DNA of 64,000 nucleotides from positions 6,503,586 to 6,567,585 of the forward strand of contig CAUJLY010000004.1 in the NCBI GenBank assembly GCA_963281155.1. The letters run 5' to 3'. The notes beneath the pieces were generated by a model that had not been told where the DNA came from, made no database searches, and was given only the letters and a program-made list of their open reading frames with translations. A program made the translations under genes and the position numbers. This document shows positions 43,533-55,769 of this stretch, one piece after another (positions within the stretch are counted from its first letter, which is position 1; each line of letters starts with the position of its first letter). The DNA is from Rhabditophanes sp. KR3021 (lineage: Eukaryota > Nematoda > Chromadorea > Rhabditida > Alloionematidae).

Positions 43533-44111
43533 TCAAATCGAGGAAGTGTATGCTGTCCTATTATTTGTCCCTTCTTCTCTTGTTCTAATCAAATTTCTTT
43601 GTCGAGCAGCTGCCATGACTGTAGTAAAAAGGTTAATCTTAGAATGCATTTAAAGACTTACCAATATAAACAAGCCGAATACAGCACATATAACAAAAAA
43701 GAACGTCATAAGTCATATAAACTGCACTTCCAAAAGAGGGAACTATTGTGATATTATTTCTGATCATGCTCTCAATTCCATCTTGACTCACATTTTGTTG
43801 CGGATCAAAAACATTGCTTTTATTTAAATTCATCAAAACAAAATTAGCCGTTATGCTTTGTCTTCCTAAAAATTAACCTAGTATAAAAATAAACCTTTTT
43901 AAAAACAATAGTCAAGCTATTTAACTAAATGTACCGAACAATAAATTTGCTCCTGCTGATCATCAAACATAAGTTTCAAAAATCCGAATTCACTTTTGTT
44001 ACACATGTCAGCCTTCAGTGAACTCTCAAAGATATAATATTTATACTCTTCACAAATATCATCAGCAACCAAAATTCCGCATTTTAAAGTAAAGACATAC
44101 AAAAGTAGCAT
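43533..44111 (-). CDS. Small secreted/single-pass membrane protein, unrecognised
   Basis: Exons at 44111-43935, about 43865-43662 and 43618-43533. The first starts MLLLYVFTLKCGILVADDIC, a signal peptide, and continues with a Cys-containing extracellular-type segment to QEQIYCS. The second has an Asn-rich stretch and a membrane-like segment (YDVLFCYMCCIRLVYI). The third gives a basic tail (MAAARQRNLIRTREEG) and stop. The second and third exons join in frame; the first two do not with the obvious GTACAT donor, so an exon may be missing or the gene has a frame break. The domain order suggests a type I membrane protein with a short basic cytoplasmic tail. Confidence 0.4.
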
Positions 44112-44251
44112 ATGTATATCCTAATAGGACGAACCAACCAAAAAAGATTAATTTCATGGAGTTGTTTGGCCAATGACTTGATAAAATTACTTAAACCTTT
44201 GCCATAGTCCTCCCTTTTTAAGAAAATCAAATAATGTTCTCCTTATCGTAG

Positions 44252-44435
44252 GTTCTTGAATTGGCAAGTACAAAAAGCAATTGGGAAAGACAAAATTGAT
44301 GTACTTGAAAATATCTTCAAAAAGGGTGTGCACTACCCACCATGCTTCATTGTTCCTGAAAATGGTAAACCAGCCGTCTTTTACATTGAATATGAAGCTG
44401 GCAAAAAGATTGATATGCCTGTTCCAGTCGCTTAA
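44252..44435 (+). CDS. Orphan terminal exon
   Basis: After a TATCGTAG acceptor, about 60 codons read FLNWQVQKAIGKDKIDVLEN, then VHYPPCFIVPENGKPAVFYI, ending DMPVPVA. It is well-formed protein sequence, but no upstream exons are recognisable, so it is either the last exon of a gene whose other exons I missed or a detached fragment. The family is not recognised. Confidence 0.35.
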
Positions 44436-44599
44436 ATTTTATTTTTTGTAGATTGAATAAATTTTGTACCATAATTAATCCAACACATCACGCATATTTC
44501 CTTCTAAACTAATCAACTATGACACAAATTTACTAGACATTAAACACGCGTATTATTCATCCTACAATATTTACTACAAAATCATCTAATGTGTATTAT

Positions 44600-44996
44600 A
44601 TGTATTTAGTTTTGACTGTTCTCTTACTGCATCTATCATTCATTACAAATTCCAATGATTGTCAAAAAATAGGCCAAAAGCGACCATATTTTGTAAGGTC
44701 TGTTACAAAGACCCTCAACATCAAAATGTGCTAGTTTTAATTTTAGACTTATTTTTAGATCGAATTTAGTCTACTTAGACATTGAATATCGAAATTCATT
44801 TACTTTTTTTAATACCGTGGGTCACGTACGCTTTCCAAGTATTTCAAGTTTATCCGACAACAATGAGCATTCGGCTAAGCAGTTGAGGGATGATCATGGT
44901 TTTTTTATTCAGACAAGACATTTGAATAATTCCAACTTCCTGGAAGGAAGATATCGTGGCATGATGACAGTTGACATTACTGAGCCGAAAGAGTGA
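44600..44996 (+). CDS. Possible small secreted protein, two exons
   Basis: ATG 44600 starts a signal peptide (MYLVLTVLLLHLSFITNS) followed by NDCQKIGQKRPYF and a GTAAGG donor. A second block from about 44760 reads YLDIEYRNSFTFFNTVG, FPSISSLSDNNEHSAKQL, and ends VDITEPKE. No combination of the nearby acceptors gives a frame-preserving join with the good donor, so there is either an unusual donor or a frameshift. The function is unknown. Confidence 0.4.
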
Positions 44997-46236
44997 AAAC
45001 TTGTTTATTTACATGATTTTGATTGATAATCTTAATGTCAAGGAATTGTTAGAAGCTGAGTTGGATAAAAATATGCAGCTGAAATTGCAGCCAAAATGCA
45101 AAATAAAACAGCTACTTAAACCAAGAGATTAAACAAATTACTATCAAAAGTCCAATTCCAAGTAAAAGCGGAATTAAAGTATGTGGCTAATTTCAAAGTA
45201 CAATCTTTTGTATATTCATATCTTTACAATAATTTGATTAAAAAAAACACATAAAAGATTCTCTTTACAATTTCTTTTGTCTAATGCATTTTATGAATAA
45301 AAGCTTATAATTACAATTGTTTGCTGTCAAAAACAACAACGGCGCTAAAGTCTAAATTGATCACATCTCCTTAATATGTTTTCACCATTCAAAAAAATTA
45401 TTTATCATGAGGATATTTCTGTGACTGTCAACTTTATTTACATTATCATTTCAATATTGCATAGAGAAAATATGAATTGCCATTAAAGTACATGTTTATG
45501 CAAGATTAACGTGCTAGGGTGGTGTTATTGCAGATCCACGTCTCAGACTTTATGTTTGTGTATTAGAAATGGGAAGATGTCGAATCATAAAAACTTACTC
45601 ATTTCAATAGTTGAAAGTTGTTCTGTCCAAAGACTATGCCTTGATTCATGATTCAAATAATGTGTTGTCCTTGCTGTCAAGTACAAGGATTCATTGACTA
45701 TTTTTAATTTATGAATAATTTTTGTATGAATAGACATAAATTTGAAATTGTTGTGCAATTAATTTCTTGTTTAAAATAATCAACTTAATTTAATTCTTGA
45801 TGCACCGATAAAAACAATTAAATCTCCTTGATTATATTTACTTTAACATGTTCATACTTTTTTTATTCTAAACAGATCCATTAAATGCCTTTTAGCATCA
45901 TTGATGGATACTCAAAGACATTTGGCTTCTTTGCATTTTTATTCATCATTCCAATCAGAACTAAGTAGAAATCAAGCCTATAAAAGGAAATCATAAAGGA
46001 ATATGCGCACCTTAACTTGGTATCAGCCAATAGCAAATTTGGGTAAAGTCAACCACTATTGGTATGATTATGAGTCAGTCCATGTCTACTCAATTCGTTA
46101 CAAGAGATGCCTGTCTTTTTGTTGACCTGCGTCTATCTTTAGTAAAAGATCTTTATGATGACACTTACGCAATTAGATAGAACTTTTTTCACTCTTTATT
46201 ATTTCATTGTTTTTTAGTAGACAAAGAACAGATAAT
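44997..46236. other. Intergenic with a decayed coding patch
   Basis: At 45030-45200 short coding-like pieces (VKELLEAELDK, AAEIAAKMQNKTAT) appear in alternating frames, probably a relic. The rest is AT-rich upstream sequence of the AP-2 gene, which begins with a TTTTTTAG acceptor at about 46217. Confidence 0.4.
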
Positions 46237-47565
46237 ATGTCTGGCTGTTTCAATTACGGATCTGCGGGCAATGCTTTTACTATTGAGCCTGATGCCATGG
46301 CTGTAAGTTTTTATTTTTTTAAATTGCAATTAATAATCCTTTTTTAGCGACCGATTAGTATCCCATCTGGTCCAAGTCACTACAATAGTGTCATCAGTCT
46401 ACAACCTCCTCAAGCTTTTTCTTCGACTCAAGACCACTCACAAGTAGAAGTTAATGACGAAGCTGAAACACCACATTCCACTAATTGTTATACTTTTAAA
46501 GACAATAGGAAGAGGCCGAGCATGAATGTGGTTCAAGATGAGATGCGCTTCAAAAAAAGGTTGAGAGTTGAAAATATACTGGACAGCAACCTAAACAACC
46601 ATTTGTCCCAAATGAATCAGCTGAATTTTCCAAAAAACTTTCAACAACAAGCAAACGCCTATTACTCTCCGCAAATTAATCAGTCCTTGCGATTCGATCC
46701 ATCTCTCTATTGCCAAAATTTTCATCCAAATTTATTTGATGGATATCATTCTTACGACAATAGAGTAATGACAAACAACTACTCTTCATTCGATCACTTT
46801 CCTATTCCTTATGATTGCAAAACAGATCATTCCAATGTGAATTCGTTTGTCTCGGATATCAATCAAGGATCAGAAGTTAATGATATCAATTCATTGTTAT
46901 TACCTTCAGGAAGCACCAATTATTGTCCTTCTGATGAGCCAGAAGTGTTCGCAAGAGTTCCTGGTAGAACTTCTCTTTTAAATTCAAATATGAAGTACGA
47001 TGTTACTATTGCTGAAATTCACAGAAGGATCAATCCCCCAGAACGTCTCAATGCCTCCTTGCTAGGTGGTATTCTACGCAGGGCAAAGAATAAGGATGGT
47101 GGCAAGAATTTGAGGGAACAATTGGAAAAGGTAAATATTGAACTTCCATCTGGCAGAAGAAAGTCTGTCCCAGTCACTTCTTTTACTTCATTTGCCGAGG
47201 AAGAAATAATCCATGTTCTAAAAGATTATGATGATGCTTGCAAAGCAAACTATCCAGAAAGACAAATTGCCAGAGAATTAACTTTTAGAAGACTTTCTCG
47301 TCTAAACGACTTTGAGAACATGCAACAAAATCTAGGAAGTACCTTGGAAACAGTATCAATTATAGCTGATATTTTGAAAGAGGATGCATCTCCACTGGGT
47401 AGACAAAATCATCCAATCAAGACTTTAAACGATGAAGTACAGGAACCTTTGTCCAACTTCTCGCTGATTACCCACGGATTTGGTAGCAAAACCATTATGT
47501 TATCACTAGAAGCAGCCATCAGAACCTTGCAACATGCTCTAGGAGATATTGATCCTCTCAAATAA
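46237..47565 (+). CDS. AP-2 family transcription factor
   Basis: Exons 46237-46302 and 46348-47565 (45 nt intron) give 427 aa. The N-terminal half is Asn/Gln/Ser/Tyr-rich, as in AP-2 activation regions. The AP-2 DNA-binding/dimerisation domain starts near residue 222: [55 protein letters not shown], and ends with DASPLGRQNHPI and NFSLITHGFGSK. These match the animal family ([43 protein letters not shown]). The protein binds GC-rich palindromes as a dimer in the nucleus. The start at MSGCFNYGSAGN follows a TTTTTTAG acceptor. C. elegans has aptf genes of this family. The basic motif KKRLRVEN near residue 92 may be a localisation signal. Confidence 0.95.
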
Positions 47566-47837
47566 AAGCTTTTCCCTTTTTATTGGTCTCTATTTTGCTT
47601 CTTTGCATTCATGTTTGATCAATTTTATTGTTGCTTATGCTTATTAATTTTTTGTTATTTAAATAAATTCGTTACGTATACTTTCCTTGATAATTTATAA
47701 AAAATGCCTACCACATTAAAAAGATCTAGGTATGTAATTACAAATAACTAAGTAAGGTCTAACTAACCTCCCTTAAACACATTAACTATCTACTAATGAT
47801 TCACCAAATGGATCTTTTAGCCAAGCAACGGTTGACT

Positions 47838-48361
47838 TTAATCTTTATCTTGAGACTCATCGATCTCTACACGAGTAGTATTGACACAACTCATGGCATC
47901 GAATAACAAAGTCTGAAAGCAAGCTAAAAAAGAATAAATTACAGGTGGAAATGACTATGACGTAGGTTAAATTGCATCACTCCAAATGATGAAAGAGATG
48001 CTTTTGACAATCATTAAATGCTCCCCATTTTCAACAAGTTCAATAATTTCTATTGGTTTGCTCCTAGGTCTAAACCGATTAAAACGGATAAAGTAGTCAT
48101 GAGCTGTACAATTGGTGACTGCTTCTAGAATTGTATATGTTTCAGCTGCTAAAGCCCCACAATCTAGGAATATGGTGTATATGCATAGATAGGGTCTGCG
48201 GGTAAATGTAAGTTGCAAACTGAAGAATGTTTATTATATAATTTCGTCAACGGATCAACCTTAACTTACTTTGGATTGGATAAAACTGGTTTATATATTT
48301 TTGTTGATCCAAGCCTGGGAAATATTTTTTTATGTCAAAAGGATAAAGACAGGTATTGTCC
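47838..48361 (-). CDS. Possible small multi-exon gene, model unresolved
   Basis: Minus-strand pieces look coding: MDNTCLYPFDIKKYFPGLDQ from 48361 to a GTAAGT donor near 48268; then after a TTCTTCAG, LDCGALAAETYTILEAVTN and FRPRSKPIEIIELVENG to 47967; then after TGCTTTCAG, FDAMSCVNTTRVEIDESQ to a stop near 47840. Phases of neighbouring pieces do not agree, so exon borders are uncertain or the gene is decayed. I recognise no family. Confidence 0.3.
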
Positions 48362-50350
48362 ATATTTAGTGAAGATTTAAAGCTAAGTCTATGGTATTAT
48401 TCAATCAACTAAATTATCACAGCAACTGCTCCAGTAGTTCGTATATACTTGAAGATATCGAATTTAATGATTCTAGGAATGGATTTTTGAATTCCTATTC
48501 TATTTCGTTGATGACATTACATTATTTTGCAGTAGAATTGGATCTCCAATATTGCCAAATTGACTAGAATTAAAGGGCTATTTTTCGATTTTAATAATCT
48601 GGATAATACTTTTCCACCCAATTAGAATTAATTCTTTAATTGAAGTTAACAAACAACCACCGAACTTCTTATTGGTTTCTTTGATTATCACACAAAAGTT
48701 GACTTTAACAAATATGGAATGAGTATTGAAAATAGACGTCATTCAAATTCAGTAGCACACATAGAGATTCTATTTTTATTGAAGAAGCATTGAAAAAATA
48801 AATACTGCAAAATGTATCCGCAGAAGGAATTGGATCATTGCGGGATTCCTATAATGGAGACTACTCTTAATTCCTTATTGGATGACAACAATTTCGAATT
48901 AAAAATTAATGACCACCCAATTAAAGTTTCAAACTTACTATTTTAAATTACCATGTTCTATTTTCTAAATATTCCAATCTTCTTTCTTATTTTTAATTTT
49001 GTATATATAATAAATTTTTTGGCTAAAATGCAATAACAATCACGTCTTTCAACTATTTTAAATTCGTGCTTACTATACTCAGCATAATCTTCGTTTTGTT
49101 TAGATATGGAAAAGATAACGGTGATACTATGGATAACGAAAATTTATCAATTACATCAAAAAATTAATGTAAAAGTCCAGCACATGAAAATCCAGCTGCG
49201 CAAATTGATCTTGATGAATTGTGCAAAATTGTTTTTGAGTCTTAACAACAAGAAAGCGTTTGACATGATGAATATTCATAATAAAAGACAATGTTTAAAT
49301 TTCTTTCAAACTGCTTAAAATGATCAATTTAATAACAAGTAATCTTAATGAAATAGATAATGTTATAATTAAAGAAGAGGGAAATATAAAATACGGAGTC
49401 TACTGAATGCATCTTTGCACTTGAAAAGCCAGGATAAAATGTACGGATAGTGATGTGTTCAATTTACTCCAAATATATGGAACAAGTTTAACCTCTATAT
49501 ATTTTAACACCAGATTGAAAACATATACATTAATATAGGGAAACAATTTCTTAATTAGCTCCTTGTAGACGATTAACACCAAATTTTGTATTTACTGTAC
49601 TAGTAAATATACCATCTAAATATATATGCGTATTTTAAAAGGTAATTTATTATTTGCATAATTTTAACACTATTTATGTAGATTATATAGACTCATTACT
49701 GGATTTATGGTAGGTAATACAGCAATTGGGAATCTTTTACGAAGAGGTTTCTTATATTAATAAAATCTTTGCCTGTAATTTGTTTTGATTTTATTAAAGC
49801 TACTGACCAGTAAAAGCATCTTTTTTACTTACTTTGTCTTCTAAACCTTATCGTCTTGAGAGGAAAAGGTTATTCTAATTTGTGTTTTATTAATTATTAA
49901 ATGTAAATTATCTAATGTTATAAAGAGAAGTCTTTGGCAATAACTCCAGTTTGATTTAATAAACTATCTTTTAGATCTGACGTTATTGCCATTGCGTAGC
50001 TATTATGCAACCAATAAGTAGCCTAAATGTTTACTGTCTTGATTGTGGTTCTTCTTTAAAGCCGACAAGACAATCTATCTACCTCTAGAGTAATAAAAGG
50101 GTAAATTTGGAACGTGACCCTTGTTAACAGCATTCCTTGTTTCCAAACATGCGTCGATGATGATCATGCCATCTAATTATTGTCGAAAATATGTAATTGA
50201 TAAACAAAAAATGTATTACAAAGTCTTTCTATAAACTAAAGTGTTTTTAACATTCTATTTTATAAGATAGTCAACTTTATTTCGCGTTACTTTTTTATTA
50301 AAACATTGTCACTTCTATCTAATGTTATTATTTATTCTTATAGAATCAAG
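48362..50350. other. Gene-poor AT-rich region with faint relics
   Basis: At 48540-48960 coding-like pieces occur with many stops. At 49027-49245 one frame reads FKFVLTILSIIFVLFRYG, then an in-frame TAA, then KSPAHENPAAQIDLDELC to a stop, like a broken small membrane protein. Nothing else is recognised. Confidence 0.35.
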
Positions 50351-51801
50351 ATGGATGAAGAAAATTTCAAGAGGATCTTAAATCAGGAACACTTATATGA
50401 TTTTGAAACTGCCAATGCTGTATCTTTGACGTGTCGCAATTTTTACAATCTTATGTCTACAAAGTCAATAAATAATGGGGCAACCAATATCGGGAAAGAA
50501 ACTTTAGTTTTTAAGAATAACAACCAGGAAAATGAAGGCAAATTGTATGCAATTTGGAGAAGAAATAAAAGTAGTTTTAAGTCTAAAGAATCTATTCTTG
50601 AATTTCTTAAGCAATATGGAACGTAGGATTTAGCATTTGAATTAGAATTATTTGACGGATCACTAATAAACTCCAACGGCAACAGCAATCATAGAAACTA
50701 CGACAGAATTCATAGAACTCTACAGCCAAAAAATTATACCCAGTAAACAATCATATTAAAATGAGTGTAAATTCGATTGGCAGATTTATGCAATATTTGC
50801 CTAGAATTGAAACGTTAATTTTCAAGAAAATTTGTCTTTGTGCCACTATATCACACATTGAATTGTTTGTCAGTTTTATGAACGATTTGAAATCTTATAA
50901 GATCACAAAACTTCTTGGAATTAATTATAATTTACTTATGGCCTGTATCAATCATTCAACTATTCTCTCTTCGAATGTGCCAGATATTAGAACAATTCCT
51001 TTAGTGTGTAATGAGAAAACCGAGATCAAACCATCACATTCTGAGCTGTTGAAAAAACTTTCAAAGAGTTTAGGCAATTGCAAATTTATTTTTGAGATGT
51101 ATACTGTTTTTCTTAAAGCGAGAAAGAATATTCCGGGTGCGATTATTTAAGAACACTAGGGATGTCAGTAACGTACGAAAATATTTCCGCTGAAATGCTT
51201 GAAAAAGCTTAAAACAAATGTTGGACCAAAACGTTTAATTTGCCACGAAATTTTAAATTTGACTGCAAAATTAAATGAAAAAAATTGAGTCAACATTTGT
51301 TACTTACTCTCATACTGATAATGATTTGGAATTTGGATATGATTACTCAAAGATACAATTATTGAATTTCTTGAAAAACTTTAGTTATACAATCAGTAAA
51401 AATGATGATTATGAACATATCCTCAAATTAGCTGTAAATATTGCTTCTTTTAATACTTTAAAAAGACTTGAAATTAAATTTGAATCTTTAAGTCACAATT
51501 CAAATATTAGAGAAGCTTACAAAAACTTTTGTTTGCCGCTGATGAAAAAATTGAAGCATTGAAAGTTTGCAACTGTCCCTTTTATGTGAACGAGTTTTCT
51601 AGAGAACTTCCGGGAAGATATGTCAATCTTAAATTTATTAATATTACATTCCCTGACACAGGATCTATCACTAAGAATTTTTTCGCTAAATTCAAGAACC
51701 TTCAAGCCATATTTGTCGATAGTGAACGTACTGAATTTGATACTCCTTCTGGTTTAAGACTTTTTGTTATAAACTTCGGCTTAATGGGTGAAGAAAATTA
51801 A
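50351..51801 (+). pseudogene. F-box/LRR-type gene, broken
   Basis: The first frame, MDEENFKRILNQEHLYDFET then ANAVSLTCRNFYNLMS, looks like a weak F-box (substrate adaptor of SCF ubiquitin ligases). It stops at 50626. Coding sequence resumes at 50761 (SIGRFMQYLPRIETLIFKK), shifts near 51280 within an A-run to IESTFVTYSHTDNDLE, and shifts again near 51545 in another A-run, giving EALKVCNCPFYVNEFS, to TAA at 51801. The repeated LKxLxxxFxxL-like spacing suggests F-box-associated leucine-rich structure as in the copies at 60.8-61.8 and 63.5-64 kb. With at least three breaks it is a pseudogene unless the assembly has base errors. Confidence 0.55.
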
Positions 51802-52094
51802 CTACATTAGCAAGATAAATTTGATTTTAAATAAAGTCAGACTATTGTGTACTTTGTGCTTGCACAAGTGCAAATATTCAAAACAATACAAATTTTTTAA
51901 AATTTTAAACAAAATCTTGATGTGATAAATCTAAAATTATATAATTGTTCATAGAAATATAATCTTGAATTTCTGTATCTGATACCAAGAATCGTGCATG
52001 AAAATTTGAGCTGACTGTCATTTCCTTCTAAGTAAATAAATATTATATGATGCAGTTGGGATAACTTCAGTCTAAAGAATAAATTTTTAACCAA

Positions 52095-52958
52095 ATGTTT
52101 GATTCTATGTCTATTTTTACTTGGATTATATTTATCCTATCATTATTTAGAAACATCTTAGCATTATCATTAATTCCTCATTATAAAGAAGGAATCAAGT
52201 ACAATGCTTACATTAAATTACTATTTTCTCAATTTGTAATGAATTTAATACCTGCCGTCACATCTTTTGTATTAAGAATGGATTTGGAAACTATGAATGG
52301 ATATTTGTGCATCACGGATATTTTTACCTCAAGAATAAGCATTTTGTTATTGGAATACTTTTGACTATTGTTTTTCCAATAGTCTGGACAATTGTATATT
52401 TTTTTGCTTTTGATCGAACAATTCCTAAAAACTATGTTTACCTTCAGCATTTAAAAGCAAATATAGTCGATTTCGAGTACAATATTAATTTAATTATTAA
52501 TTAACCTTTAATTTTAGTTTCATTCAACATCAATGATTATCATTTTAGGATATGTAGCTTATATATCTATTAATTGCATAATCATCCTGGTTGTGTACAC
52601 AAAATTATCAATATATTTAAAATCAATGACTAATCATTTGAGTATCGAAACTTGCAAAATGAACCATGAATTCATGCGAATTCCTATCGTACAAGGAATT
52701 TCTCCACTTTTTTACAGTGGAATACCATTAATGATTTTTATTATCTCATTATTTACTGATTCTTCATTTGATGTGAAATTTATATCAGTAAGCGTATCAA
52801 TGACACCAATAATCAGTTCATTTTTGTTCTTATTTTTATCAACAAAAAACCGAATTGTTTTCAAAAAAAGACTTCAACGAATCGGAATTGATATTGACTC
52901 AAAAGTAATTACATTGGCTACACAAAATAAGACTTTTTATTTGAATGAGCGTAAATAA
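52095..52958 (+). pseudogene. Str/Srh-superfamily chemoreceptor, broken by deletion and frameshift
   Basis: It is a close paralogue of the next gene. N-terminal ITALSL-type TM1 region (ILALSLIPHYKE) and AYIKLLFSQFVMNL (TM2) match, but at GYL the sequence jumps about 44 codons relative to the paralogue, removing TM3 and its surroundings, and the frame then shifts (KNKHFVIGILLTIVFPIV). The second exon from about 52517 is open through TM5-TM7 (NHEFMRIPIVQGISPLF, NRIVFKKRLQR). With TM3 gone and the frame lost it cannot encode a receptor. Confidence 0.75.
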
Positions 52959-53204
52959 TTCAAAACAATTTATTCTCTGTACTTATTACAATCTATTAAA
53001 TAAATTTCAATAAATAAAAAATTAAATTGTTATTCATTTAACTTAGTTCACACAAGTATAACCCTGAATTTCGCTTTATAAAAACAAAAAGTGTACATAA
53101 TTACTCATAATAAGATTCATTTCGGGCAAAAATAAATGTTGTGAATTTTATTAAATCCTCATATACATTTAGTCTAAAGAAAGTATTATTTATTATTCAT
53201 CAAA

Positions 53205-54207
53205 ATGTTTAATTTTATGACTGTCTTCATCTGGGTTACATTTACCTTATCAACAATTGGAAACATTTTGGCATTATCTTTAATGCCTCATTATAAAGAA
53301 AATAAGAAGTATAATGCTTACATCAAATTACTATTCTCTCAATTTATAATGGATTTGATATTTGCTACGACTTCTTTTGTACTTAGAATGGATTTAATAA
53401 CTATTCACGGATACTTGTCTTACTTTTTTCCTTTGTTTAAGGATAATAGTATATCTTATGATTGGTGGAGTTTTTGGGTTTGTTTTTATAATGCTACTCT
53501 TATTAGCAACATTTCTTTTACAACAACAAATGTGGTTTCGAGATATTTGTGCGTTACAAATATTGTTGAATTCACAAATAAACATTTTATAATGGGAGTA
53601 ATTTTGACGATTGCTTTTCCAATATCATGTTCAATTGCATATTTCTTTACTTTTGATCGTACGCTTTCTAGAAATTACGTTTACCTTGAAAATTTAAAAG
53701 ATGGCATTGTTGATTCAGATTTTACTGTTAATACTATGGGCGTTGGAGTGCATTTTGCAAGTTTATTTAAACTATTTTTCTAATTCATTTTAGTTTGATC
53801 CATTGTCAATGATTCTTCTTATGGGATATGTTACTTGCATATTCGTTAGTTGCATAGCAATTTTGATTGTCTACAGAAAATTTTCAATCTTTTTAAAAGA
53901 AATGCCCGGTAGTTTAAGTGCTGAAACTCGTCGAATGAATGATGAATTTATGAAAATTTTTATTCTTCAAGGAATTGCACCATTTATTTGTAGCGGAATA
54001 CCGTTGATGATTTATATTAGCACAATTTTTACGGAATCATCTTTACACAACGTTGGGACGTATGTTTTGTCGTTTTGTGGGCTAACTCCCTTTATTAATT
54101 CATTTTTATTTTTGTTCTTGCTAACAAAAAACAGAAATATTTTCAAAAAAAGATTCCGAAGACTTGGATTTACTTTTAACTCAAAAATAATTAATGTAGC
54201 TGCGTAA
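53205..54207 (+). CDS. Seven-transmembrane chemoreceptor (Str/Srh superfamily)
   Basis: Nematode chemosensory GPCR of the plasma membrane or cilium. Exon 1 from ATG 53205 (MFNFMTVFIWVTFTLSTIGN) covers TM1-TM4 and the following loop; exon 2 begins after a CATTTTAG at 53794 with FDPLSMILLMGYVTCIFV and carries TM5-TM7, with RRMNDEFMKIFILQGIAPF and a C-tail after LTKNRNIFKKRFRR. This order (E/D-F-x-K before TM6, Pro-rich TM6 and TM7, basic tail) is typical of Str/Srh-type receptors. The exact donor is unclear: exon 2 needs phase 0, and the best GT-consensus (GCAA/GTTTAT) is phase 1, while GTTAAT or GTTGGA upstream would fit. Tandem paralogue of the broken copy upstream. Confidence 0.75.
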
Positions 54208-54620
54208 ATTTGAACTTTACGAAAATAAACAGTAAATTACAGCAGATTTCTATAGTTATTTAAAACAATGAATATTTATCTTTTATGTTTGTTCATTAGA
54301 ATTCCATATATTATTTCAAATAAATCAAAAGTATTCGTCTCATTGAACTGATATAACTGTTGATTTTCTTAAATTAAAAGCACTTAAGATTGTGTGTCTC
54401 AGAGTAGTATTAAACATTATAAAACACATCCAGGCATTCCATGCACTATAAAAAATATAAATAAGTAACTAAACTTGGGCATTATCATCCAATTTGTGCT
54501 GAAACAAAAAGCCAACTGTTACTTCAACAAACTGCATCAACGTATGAATAAGACAGGTAAATGTTGTAATAAAACAAATCAAAATAGTTTGAATATAAAG
54601 TCTAATTGTTGTTTTACTTA
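54208..54620. other. Intergenic, nothing recognised
   Basis: AT-rich spacer in the chemoreceptor cluster. Confidence 0.5.
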
Positions 54621-54621
54621 A

Positions 54622-54825
54622 TTGATTAGAATTTGTTACTTTATTAGTATATTAATTTATATCATAATTATAAAAAGCTACAAAAAAGAAGAAACTTTCA
54701 GAAGTGCATTTTTTATTTATGTTGGCATGAATGGCTTTGACATGATTATTAACCATTTAGCCGCTTTTATATGTATTTATTTGCCATTGTATCCACCTTA
54801 TGTAAAGTTAATTGATATAAACTAA
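54622..54825 (+). pseudogene. Srg-like chemoreceptor fragment (TM1-TM2)
   Basis: About 67 codons: ICYFISILIYIIIIKSYKKE, FRSAFFIYVGMNGFDMII, then IYLPLYPPYV. The first membrane segment, F-(S)-F-x-x-Y at the start of TM2 and the Pro-rich end resemble nematode Srg-type receptors. Faint coding traces continue to about 55430, but I could not assemble a gene. It is likely a degraded receptor. Confidence 0.4.
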
Positions 54826-55769
54826 TTACCTTGCCAAATATTTATACTTCTTTGCAAGATTTGAAAACTTTCTTCAAGTGTATGCCTCTAGTTTTTAAGT
54901 AAAAACAGATTTATAACGATTTGTTTTTATCAAAGCAACATTCGAAATTCGAAAATTGTTATAATTATTTCAATTGTTTGTTATTATATTATACCATGGC
55001 CATTTACTTGGTTTTGGCTATTTAGTAAACCAAGATTCTTGACATTAGAATTTTACACAACAATAATGAAATAATACACTTGATTGGATATAAAAAACCC
55101 TCTTTTTATTCTACCGCTTCCGTTGGACAATTTTTGACTCCATTTACTACTATAATATGATCAATATAATTGGTTTCAACGCTTTTAACTGCTTCAAAGT
55201 TATTTCTTATAAAAATCAAATAATCTAATTCAATCGACAAATTCAACTGAAATAAAATGAGTGATTTTAGCAATAATTAATTCTATCTATTCCTTCATGC
55301 ATCTTATAATTTCAAAATTGAGATTTATAGAAGATTAAACTACTGCTAATTTGATGTATTCATGGTTGACTCTAACCTTAACAATAATTACGATTACAAT
55401 GGTTGCTTCATTATAATTTTAAGTGGACAAATTAGAGAAGAACTTTGTATTATGTTGAAAGTTTCAAGAAAAACAATTGTCACTACAAAAACTACTAGGT
55501 TGATAGTTTCACGTATAATCAAGTAAATTTGAAAATAATTATTTTAATTAATATGAATACTCCATAAACATTCATTTGAAATAATTAAAATAATTAACTA
55601 ATCTTTTTCCAAAATATTATTGTCCAATTTATGTCTGGATTATTAATCTGCTAAAAAATATTATTTTTATTATCTAAACAATGACTGATTATAATTATTT
55701 TTTAAATAAAACAACCATCTTAGAAGATATTCGATTTTCACTATTAATTCATACACACAAGCATGAATA
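54826..55769. other. AT-rich region with possible receptor relics
   Basis: Short hydrophobic frames interrupted by stops; no defensible gene. Confidence 0.4.
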
